DNA of 11,526 bases, taken from positions 1-11,526 of the forward strand of contig DAOVXM010000028.1 of assembly GCA_030636125.1 (NCBI GenBank), in the 5' to 3' direction. Position numbers and translations under genes: made by a program. The first letter of the stretch is position 1, and the number at the start of each line of letters is the position of its first letter. Origin of the DNA: Chloroflexota bacterium (lineage in GTDB: Bacteria; Chloroflexota; Anaerolineae; Anaerolineales; UBA4823). The notes beneath the pieces were generated by a model. That model was not told where the DNA came from. It saw only the letters and a list, made by a program, of their open reading frames with translations, and did not search any database. This document shows, piece by piece, positions 6,276 to 11,526 of this stretch.

Positions 6276-7112
6276 TTATAATTGGCGCAGTACACCCCTG
6301 ATGAGCGTCGTTAATTTAGGAACGATAACCTGGCCTGCTTCCAACACTTCCTCATGGGTGGTGACGGTATTGCCGTCCAGGTTGGCTTTATTGCTGATAC
6401 CAGAAATGCCTAGAACGCGTTGGTCTGCATGGCGCGCAACGGTCACCTCTGGTACTGTTGACATGCCCACAGCGTCTGCGCCGATACCTCTCAAGAAGCG
6501 CAAGTCGGCCGGGGTCTCAAATGATGGACCTGCCAGGCAAATGTAAACGCCCTCATGTAAGGTGATGTCATTCTGACTGGCGACCTGTCGCGCCAGATCA
6601 CACAGTTCCCGGTCATAGGCCCTGCTCATGTCTGGGAAGCGTGGGCCGAGCTCATCCAGGTTAGGGCCACGCAAGGGGTTGAGCCCTGCCATGCCGATCA
6701 GGTTGAGGTGGTCTGTGATCAACATTAAATCGCCAGGAGAAAAATCCGGGTCAACAGCTCCGGCCGCGTTTGTTACGATCAAGATTTTCACTCCCAGGCG
6801 TTGCATAACACGCACCGGTAATCCAAACTGGGCTATGCTATACCCTTCATAGTAGTGGGCGCGTCCCTGCATAACCAGGACATCTTGGCCTTCTAATTGT
6901 CCAATGACCAACTGGCCGTGATGCCCAACTACAGTAGAAACGGGCCAGGTTGGCAGTTCTTCATACGGTATACGGACGGCTTGTTCTACAGCCTCCGCCA
7001 GCGGGCCCAAACCAGATCCTAAAATGATGCCTACCTGGGGTTGCATTGAAATCCGTCCGCGGATGATTTCCGTGATATTGTCAATTTGCGCGAGTGTGAG
7101 AGGATCACTCAT
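6276..7112 (-). CDS. punA: purine nucleoside phosphorylase, trimeric 6-oxopurine type
   Basis: This 278-aa cytoplasmic enzyme cleaves inosine and guanosine (ribo or deoxy) with phosphate to free base and (deoxy)ribose 1-phosphate in purine salvage. Key motifs are GIILGSGLG (28-36, phosphate loop), VVGHHGQLVIG (61-71), NAAGAV (115-120), AGPSFETPAD (194-203, with Glu199 in the base site) and GADAVGMSTVPE (211-222, Met217 near the ribose). SNKANLDGN (240-248) supplies Asn241, and HEEVLEAG (253-260) completes the family pattern. The Glu/Asn pair matches the trimeric enzymes specific for 6-oxopurines rather than the hexameric DeoD type. The length is normal. AAAGGA at 7120-7125 is 7 nt before the ATG, and an extended -10 promoter lies about 100 bp upstream. 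It probably leads an operon with the two following genes. MTA phosphorylase, a relative, is less likely given these residues. Confidence 0.94.
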   Translation of the reverse strand: MSDPLTLAQIDNITEIIRGRISMQPQVGIILGSGLGPLAEAVEQAVRIPYEELPTWPVSTVVGHHGQLVIGQLEGQDVLVMQGRAHYYEGYSIAQFGLPVRVMQRLGVKILIVTNAAGAVDPDFSPGDLMLITDHLNLIGMAGLNPLRGPNLDELGPRFPDMSRAYDRELCDLARQVASQNDITLHEGVYICLAGPSFETPADLRFLRGIGADAVGMSTVPEVTVARHADQRVLGISGISNKANLDGNTVTTHEEVLEAGQVIVPKLTTLIRGVLRQL

Positions 7113-7181
7113 AGTTTTTTCCTTTGGGTAATTATTGGTCTGATGATGAAACTATGCCTGGCGTGACGCGAGGTGGATTTA

Positions 7182-7212
7182 GAAAAATTTTTCCCGCCCC
7201 GGCAGCGAAAAA
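7182..7212 (-). terminator. AT-armed hairpin followed by T-run in the ltaE-punA gap
   Basis: On the minus strand TTTTTC (7212-7207) can pair with GAAAAA (7193-7188) across a GC-rich 13-nt loop, and TTTTTC (7187-7182) follows. The section 7182-7193 is itself a 12-bp perfect palindrome. It could terminate the threonine aldolase transcript, or act in the punA leader because it begins at the predicted transcription start. The stem is weak, so either role is tentative. The rest of the 180-bp gap shows no gene. Confidence 0.35.
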
Positions 7213-7213
7213 T

Positions 7214-7222
7214 ATTATATCA
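7214..7222 (-). promoter_or_regulatory. extended -10 promoter upstream of purine nucleoside phosphorylase
   Basis: The minus strand reads TGATATAAT, a perfect TGn plus TATAAT extended -10. No recognisable -35 hexamer lies 16-18 bp upstream, which extended -10 promoters can tolerate. The predicted start near 7207 gives a leader of about 95 nt to the ATG at 7112. Confidence 0.55.
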
Positions 7223-7292
7223 TGGTGCATACTTTGAGGCTTCATACCAAAAGAGGGAAATACCGAAAAACAGGGGTGCAGATCTTTTTGCG

Positions 7293-8336
7293 CTATACGT
7301 TTGCTAATACACCCTTAAACGCAGCTATGGCTTGATCGACTTCTGCATCCCCTATCCAGTAATGGGTGACGATCCGGAAGCGACGCGATCCCACAATACC
7401 AACCCGCACGTTACGTTCCGCCAGGAATGCTGCAACCTGATCAGCGTCCAGGGGTACATCTTCTCTTAAGGAGCAAAAGATCATGTTGGTGTAAGGTGTT
7501 CCTGGGTCAAGCGCTATACCTGGAATCTCGGATAGTCCTTCGGCTAGGTGTCGCGCCCGGGTGTGGTCTTCATCGAGCCGGTTCGCAATCGTTTCCAAGG
7601 CGATAATCCCCGCCGCAGCCAGCACACCAGCCTGGCGCATACCTCCCCCCAATTGTTTTCGAATACGGTGAGCGCGAGCAATAAATTCTTTGGAGCCGCA
7701 TATGTCCGATCCCACCGGTGCACAAAGCCCTTTGCTGAGGCAAAAGGTGACCGAATCGGCTGGGGCAACCAGCTCCTGCGCGCTCACCCCAATCGCCGCT
7801 GCGGCATTGAATAGACGTGCCCCGTCCATGTGTACCCATAAGTTGTGCTCACGGGCCAGGTCCCCAACTGCCTGTGTATACTCTACGGTAAGGGGGACGC
7901 CTCCACAACGGTTGTGGGTGTTTTCCAGAGTGATCAGGCGGGTGATCGGTTGGTGTTCGTCATCTGGGCGGATGACAGATCGGATATCATCCAAGTCCAG
8001 GGTGCCATCCGGTTTATTGGGAATCTGGCGAGAGTGCACTCCTCCCAAAGCCGAAATACCTCCCGCTTCAAACAGAAGTGTATGCGCCTGGTCTCCTAGG
8101 ATGACCTCATCGCCACGACCGCAATGGGCTAAAATGGCTGCCAGGTTACCCATTGTCCCGGAGGCGACAAACAACCCGGCTTCTTTACCCATTCGTTCCG
8201 CCGCTAGCTCTTGCAAGCGGTTAACTGAGGGATCCTCACCATAAACATCATCGCCTACTGGAGCTGTCTCCATCGCTTGGCGCATTTCCGGGGTAGGCTG
8301 GGTTACGGTGTCGGAGCGTAGATCTATCCAATCCAT
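7293..8336 (-). CDS. ltaE: low-specificity L-threonine aldolase
   Basis: This 347-aa PLP enzyme of fold type I cleaves L-threonine or L-allo-threonine to glycine and acetaldehyde in the cytoplasm. The N-terminus has the family signature [15 protein letters not shown] (5-19) followed by [10 protein letters not shown] (27-36). [12 protein letters not shown] (56-67) makes the phosphate-binding region. [11 protein letters not shown] (169-179) carries the cofactor Asp171 and Arg174. [16 protein letters not shown] (195-210) includes the Schiff-base Lys202. [12 protein letters not shown] (226-237) is also typical. Length matches the family. The start is the ATG at 8336, with GAGAGGA at 8344-8350. 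It follows the rluD-like gene by 77 bp, so it could be cotranscribed or have its own promoter, which I could not identify. Allo-specific and low-specificity enzymes cannot be separated by eye. Confidence 0.93.
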   Translation of the reverse strand: MDWIDLRSDTVTQPTPEMRQAMETAPVGDDVYGEDPSVNRLQELAAERMGKEAGLFVASGTMGNLAAILAHCGRGDEVILGDQAHTLLFEAGGISALGGVHSRQIPNKPDGTLDLDDIRSVIRPDDEHQPITRLITLENTHNRCGGVPLTVEYTQAVGDLAREHNLWVHMDGARLFNAAAAIGVSAQELVAPADSVTFCLSKGLCAPVGSDICGSKEFIARAHRIRKQLGGGMRQAGVLAAAGIIALETIANRLDEDHTRARHLAEGLSEIPGIALDPGTPYTNMIFCSLREDVPLDADQVAAFLAERNVRVGIVGSRRFRIVTHYWIGDAEVDQAIAAFKGVLANV

Positions 8337-8413
8337 TTTTGTATCCTCTCAATAAGTAATGATTCCACTGAAAAAAAGGCAAACGTCGAGAATAAGGGAG
8401 GATGATTTATCCT

Positions 8414-9340
8414 TCAATATGCTCCACGTAAGCCCTGCAATATTTGCTCCAGCTCACTTGGCAAAGGGGCTTCGAAGGTGCGCGCTTTGCTCTCTCCTGG
8501 AAGGTTGATCGTCAGGCGGGCGGCGTGCAAGAAGTGACGGACGGTTGTGATGCTTGGCTTCCGTAGTCCGTAGGTGGTATCCCCAACAACAGGACAGTCC
8601 AAATAACTAAGGTGCAATCGAATTTGGTGGGTGCGCCCGGTGATCGGGTGGATCTCTAAGAGCGTGTGCTGGGGAAATGTCTCCAAGGTCTTGTATTCGG
8701 AGATGGCCTGGCGCCCTTTTTTCGGCATCACCACAGCCATATGTTTGCGATGAACTGGATCACGCCCAATGGGAGCCTCAATCCTTCCGGTAGGTGTGGG
8801 AGGTTTGTTTTCTACCAGTGCCAGGTATACTTTTTCGACTTGGCGAGCTTGAAACTGCTCTTGTAGTTGGCGGTGGGCGAAATCGTTTTTGGCGAGCAGA
8901 ATTATCCCTGATGTGTTTTTATCCAGGCGATGTACAATGCCGGGCCGTCCTTCGCCGCCAATCCCTGCCATCTCGGGCGCGTGTGCCAGGGCGGCGTGCA
9001 CCAACGTGCCGCTGGCATGTCCCGCGGCTGGATGAACCACCATCCCGGCTGGTTTGTTGACGACCATCACATCCTCATTCTCGAAGAGAATATCCAAAGG
9101 GATGGATTCCGGTACCAGCGTGCTGGGTGTCGGGGGAGGGACGCGGACCTGCACGAGGGACCCCATTTCTAACGTTTTACCTGTTTTGCGGATAGTTTCG
9201 CCATCCACCGTCACATAACCGTCTTTAATCAACCCTTGCAAGCGCGTACGTGAAAAATCTGGCAGACAAGTTACCAGGTACTTGTCCAGGCGCTGGGCCT
9301 CTTCATTTTCGAAATGGAAAACGAAAAGGCGATCATTCAC
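8414..9340 (-). CDS. rluD: RluA/RluD-family 23S rRNA pseudouridine synthase
   Basis: This 308-aa enzyme isomerises uridine to pseudouridine in RNA. An N-terminal S4 RNA-binding domain spans about 15-75 (RLDKYLVTCLPDFSRTRLQGLI, cited here by its ends at 17 and 38, then GYVTVDG). The catalytic domain has NKPAGMVVHPAAGH (95-108), then GIVHRLDKNTSG (134-145) with catalytic Asp140. The late part has HPITGRTHQIRLHL (231-244), typical of the RluA family. S4 plus catalytic domain and length fit RluD, which modifies the helix 69 loop of 23S rRNA; RluC or a related member is possible. The start is GTG at 9340, with GAGGA at 9349-9353. The ORF overlaps the lspA stop by 8 bp, a lspA-rluD pairing common in many bacteria. 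Family assignment is firm and the exact target site inferred. Confidence 0.93.
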   Translation of the reverse strand: MNDRLFVFHFENEEAQRLDKYLVTCLPDFSRTRLQGLIKDGYVTVDGETIRKTGKTLEMGSLVQVRVPPPTPSTLVPESIPLDILFENEDVMVVNKPAGMVVHPAAGHASGTLVHAALAHAPEMAGIGGEGRPGIVHRLDKNTSGIILLAKNDFAHRQLQEQFQARQVEKVYLALVENKPPTPTGRIEAPIGRDPVHRKHMAVVMPKKGRQAISEYKTLETFPQHTLLEIHPITGRTHQIRLHLSYLDCPVVGDTTYGLRKPSITTVRHFLHAARLTINLPGESKARTFEAPLPSELEQILQGLRGAY

Positions 9341-9875
9341 CCTGTAGTTCCTCGGGAACTGAGGGGTTTATGTTTTCAGGTGTAGAAGGTTCATCGCTGG
9401 GTTTTGGTTTGCGTTCCTGAAGCCACATCCCTACGATCAATATCGCTACCCCAAGGGATATACATGCATCGGCAACGTTCCAAACTGGAAAATTCCCTAT
9501 CGAGATGAAATCTGTCACATATCCATGGGTCAACCGGTCGGTAAGATTGCCGAGGGCGCCTCCGAGCTGTAGTGCCAGAGCCAGCCTGATATACCAGTTC
9601 TCGCGTGGAACCTTTGGATAGTAATAGATGATCGCTATGGCAACCAAGATGGCCAGTATCGTAAAAATATCGCGAAATCCCTGGAGAATGCCGAAGGCTG
9701 CCCCCGCATTTTTCCAGTGAACGATGCGGGCGTAAGGTGCCAACCACTCATATGGTGACCAAGCCTGTCCAAATGGCACCTGGGTACGCACAAGCGTTTT
9801 TGTCCATTGATCTAAAATAACGATAGAACCAGATATAACCAATAAAGTGAGGTAATCGCGTATATACTTTTTCAA
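9333..9875 (-). CDS. lspA: lipoprotein signal peptidase (signal peptidase II)
   Basis: This 180-aa membrane aspartyl protease removes signal peptides from diacylglyceryl-modified prolipoproteins. Four hydrophobic segments are visible (about 8-25, 68-86, 94-110, 134-151). Conserved blocks are LDQWTK (21-26), KNAGAAFGIL (55-64), GGALGNLTDRL (105-115) with catalytic Asp113, and FPVWNVADACIS (129-140) with catalytic Asp136. A hydrophilic Pro/Glu-rich tail (about 155-180) extends beyond the core and should be cytoplasmic. The start is TTG at 9875, supported by GGAG at 9883-9886 with a 7-nt spacer and by the family-like beginning KKYIRDYLTLLVI. It lies 41 bp after the DUF123 gene and overlaps the pseudouridine synthase gene by 8 bp. 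Confidence 0.95.
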   Translation of the reverse strand: MKKYIRDYLTLLVISGSIVILDQWTKTLVRTQVPFGQAWSPYEWLAPYARIVHWKNAGAAFGILQGFRDIFTILAILVAIAIIYYYPKVPRENWYIRLALALQLGGALGNLTDRLTHGYVTDFISIGNFPVWNVADACISLGVAILIVGMWLQERKPKPSDEPSTPENINPSVPEELQGE

Positions 9876-9882
9876 AATAGAA

Positions 9883-9886
9883 CTCC
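9883..9886 (-). promoter_or_regulatory. ribosome binding site for the TTG start of lspA
   Basis: GGAG on the minus strand sits 7 nt upstream of the TTG at 9875. No ATG or GTG in a fitting position precedes the conserved N-terminal helix, so this site decides the rare start codon. Confidence 0.6.
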
Positions 9887-9916
9887 GTCAGCTATTTGTT
9901 ATGTGTGGACCTCATT

Positions 9917-10414
9917 TTACCTCATTAGATGGCTGGTCAAATGGTGATTAAGAGAACGGGGGGATAAGAAGTCAGCTAACCAACGGGTAAATGACGGCTG
10001 CTCCTCCCTCAAAAACGCTACCAGGTGAGCTGGGCAACCAGCGCGACAATCGCTAGCTCCAAAGCCCGGTACAGGGACATGCGCTTGGTTGGCGCTGGCC
10101 AAAGCCTGGCTCCATAAACATTCTAAAGGGACTGATCCCAGGTAACTTTCACCGCCTGCCTGTTCCACGAAATGGTAACTGCGCAGCCGCGCCTTAGCAC
10201 GTAAGGTATCGATGTGCCAATGGGGATTTCCATCACCGCGCAAATGTCTCCCCAGGCGCGCTCGCAATCCACCAGAGCCGAAAGCGCTGCCTAAGTATAC
10301 GTACTCTCCAACGGGAAAGGTAAATTCTCCCAGCCTTCCCACGCTGAGAAGGGTGGATTGGGAAAGGTGTAGATGTAGGGCATAGGTGCCAGGGGTGACG
10401 GGCAAATCAGTCAT
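9917..10414 (-). CDS. DUF123 / GIY-YIG-like domain protein
   Basis: This 165-aa protein matches the DUF123 family, a branch of the GIY-YIG nuclease superfamily that in some organisms is fused to endonuclease III. Visible features are PGTYALHLHL (8-17) and EYVYLGSAFGSGGLRARLGR (37-56), which stand for the GIY and YIG halves. HLRGDGNPHWHID (57-69) and FGASDCRAGCPAHL (118-131) follow; Cys123 and Cys127 with nearby His may bind a metal. The ATG at 10414 lies inside the end of the methyltransferase gene (8-bp overlap) and lacks a good Shine-Dalgarno, so translation is probably coupled. Its biochemical function is not established. A DNA repair nuclease role is a reasonable family-based guess. Domain assignment is quite sure. 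Confidence 0.85.
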   Translation of the reverse strand: MTDLPVTPGTYALHLHLSQSTLLSVGRLGEFTFPVGEYVYLGSAFGSGGLRARLGRHLRGDGNPHWHIDTLRAKARLRSYHFVEQAGGESYLGSVPLECLWSQALASANQAHVPVPGFGASDCRAGCPAHLVAFLREEQPSFTRWLADFLSPRSLNHHLTSHLMR

Positions 10415-11351
10415 GAGGCGTTAGGCCCAAGTATCTTCCGACAAAATCTAGTTGATGGGCAATAAAGACCAGTTCGGCGCGCTCAACCTGGGAGTGGCGT
10501 TTGGAGACCCAGGCCTCAAATTGGGCGTGATCCAGTTCGGGGTGCCCGGAGAGCGCATTGTGGATAGTATGGATAATGAAATGTAAGAAAAAGGCCTCAT
10601 CCTTCTGATAACCATCCTGGCCGGGAAAGATTATCCAATCAGAAGCACCGGCATCCAGGATATGAGTTCCACTACCCATTAAATGTTTGAACAGATGGCT
10701 ACCGGAACGGCTGTCCCCCGCTGGTTTCCCGTTAATAACACGAGCATCCATTGTTTGATGGTAAAGGTCTTGGATCAGTGTATCAAGGACGGGATCGATC
10801 ACCGGCTCGAGCAAAGTGAGACCGTCGAAGTTGAGGGTAAAGTAATACAAGCCATCTTTTTGCAGCAAGCTAAACATTTTTGGCAAAGTAGTTGGAATAT
10901 CCACCAGGTCCAGGAAGGCGTGCGCAACAAGCAGGTCCCAAGAGCGATGACCCGCTTCTCGAGCGACGAAATCAAACAAATCGATCGCTTCCAACTCGAT
11001 CTCTATCTGTCCTCCGGGTCTTTTTAAGGTAAGCTTTTTATTGCTTTGAGTGACCTGATAAGCGTGCTCTGAAGCCCAACGATTTAGCCTGTGATGGGCA
11101 AAAGATATGTTCTCGTTCTCAGCGTCGATGGCGGTGTAATGGGCATGAGTCAGTAATTCCCGTTCAAGCATACGCTCGATCATCGTACCGATCCCCGCGC
11201 CAACCTCGAGCACGCGAATAGGCTGCTTTGATGTAGAGTTGGAGGATGAATTCCTCAATGTATCCCAAACATTTTTGTTGAGAGCCCGGTCGTCAACGCT
11301 TTTCTTAGCTGCTAGGTAGCGAGTGAAGGGATAATCTATGGGTAAGGGCAT
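10407..11351 (-). CDS. class I SAM-dependent methyltransferase, substrate unknown
   Basis: This 314-aa cytoplasmic protein has a Rossmann methyltransferase core. Motif I is RVLEVGAGIGTM (46-57). The acidic residue binding the SAM ribose is in YTAIDAENE (72-80), probably Asp76. WDLLVAHAFLDLVD (138-151) is the post-II/IV region. GLYYFTLNFDGLTLLEP (167-183) is the following strand. The C-terminal third (about 195-314) is a less familiar extension with GDSRSGSHL (212-220), GASDWIIFPGQDGY (235-248) and a helical end that contains ELVFIAHQLDFVGRYLGL. The long extension suggests a specific subfamily, but I cannot name its substrate. The ATG at 11351 has GGTGA about 9 nt upstream. It is the first gene of group 1 in the window and overlaps the DUF123 gene by 8 bp. 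Confidence 0.85.
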   Translation of the reverse strand: MPLPIDYPFTRYLAAKKSVDDRALNKNVWDTLRNSSSNSTSKQPIRVLEVGAGIGTMIERMLERELLTHAHYTAIDAENENISFAHHRLNRWASEHAYQVTQSNKKLTLKRPGGQIEIELEAIDLFDFVAREAGHRSWDLLVAHAFLDLVDIPTTLPKMFSLLQKDGLYYFTLNFDGLTLLEPVIDPVLDTLIQDLYHQTMDARVINGKPAGDSRSGSHLFKHLMGSGTHILDAGASDWIIFPGQDGYQKDEAFFLHFIIHTIHNALSGHPELDHAQFEAWVSKRHSQVERAELVFIAHQLDFVGRYLGLTPHD

Positions 11352-11451
11352 TTTTACTTCACCAGGCCAGTGCAGTTGGGCCTAAATACATCGGGGGTTT
11401 CTGTTATCTCCTGCCTGCTAATGCTCATTAAGTAGTAGCGGGAAAAATCTC

Positions 11452-11477
11452 AAAAAGTCGTAGCGCTCTTAGCGACT
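11452..11477 (-). terminator. possible weak terminator of an unseen upstream gene
   Basis: Within the gene-free right end (11352-11526), the minus strand has AGTCG (11477-11473) and CGACT (11460-11456) flanking a 12-nt loop that can form an inner CGCT/AGCG stem. Five T follow (through 11452). It could end a minus-strand gene lying beyond the window. No clear promoter for the methyltransferase gene was found in this 175-bp stretch. Confidence 0.3.
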
Positions 11478-11526
11478 GCCAATCGAGCGGGAGGTGCAAT
11501 TGAAACATAGGTAAATTGAATTGAGA

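Noticed and set aside
7690..8244. 184-codon plus-strand open frame
   Set aside because: It is antisense to threonine aldolase, Ser/Pro/Arg-rich and without motifs, which is typical of a shadow frame.
8371..8377. Run of seven A (T on the coding strand) between the pseudouridine synthase and threonine aldolase genes
   Set aside because: No stem precedes the T-run on the minus strand, so an intrinsic terminator is not supported.
9909..9926. Direct repeat of ACCTCATT, two copies with 10-bp period
   Set aside because: It spans the DUF123 stop codon. Two 8-bp copies are easily due to chance and no operator role is suggested.
10683..11027. 114-codon plus-strand open frame
   Set aside because: It is antisense to the SAM methyltransferase gene with no recognisable domain.
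11395..11403. GGGTTTCTG shared between the right end of the window and the right arm of the 15-bp inverted repeat (183-191)
   Set aside because: A 9-bp match is expected many times by chance in 11.5 kb. The flanking bases differ, so it is not a second copy of the repeat.

Overview
The window looks like a chromosomal segment of a Chloroflexota bacterium, most likely class Anaerolineae. The inference rests on two protein types that I associate with that group: a 7TM-histidine-kinase-type sensor that ends in an HTH-like domain instead of a kinase, and a small membrane-anchored protein with a Thr/Pro-rich stalk and an external beta-sandwich domain. G+C is near 50% by eye. All twelve convincing genes lie on the minus strand, so transcription runs from the right edge towards the left. 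No rRNA, tRNA, CRISPR array or transposase was seen.

Reading in the direction of transcription there are three gene groups. Group 1 (about 11351 to 7293) holds a class I SAM-dependent methyltransferase of unknown substrate, a DUF123/GIY-YIG-like protein, lipoprotein signal peptidase (lspA), a RluD-type pseudouridine synthase and a low-specificity threonine aldolase. Two of its junctions overlap by 8 bp, which suggests translational coupling. Group 2 (7112 to 4988) holds trimeric-type purine nucleoside phosphorylase, the stalked beta-sandwich membrane protein and a GNAT acetyltransferase, with gaps of only 21 and 13 bp. It is preceded by a consensus extended -10 promoter motif. Group 3 (4857 to 238) holds the 7TM-GAF-HTH-like sensor, a three-repeat S1 RNA-binding protein whose start overlaps the sensor stop (TAATG), a ComEA-like DNA-binding protein and a beta-class DNA methyltransferase of probable N4-cytosine type. 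The 130-bp gap before group 3 contains a large imperfect inverted repeat, and a perfect 15-bp inverted repeat lies downstream of the last gene.

Most genes are housekeeping (lipoprotein maturation, rRNA modification, purine salvage, amino-acid metabolism). The least ordinary part is group 3. There a membrane sensor that lacks every kinase motif appears to read a signal directly into a DNA-binding-like C-terminus and is translationally coupled to an S1-domain protein. I do not see a clear new defence or mobile system; the DNA methyltransferase has no restriction partner inside the window.
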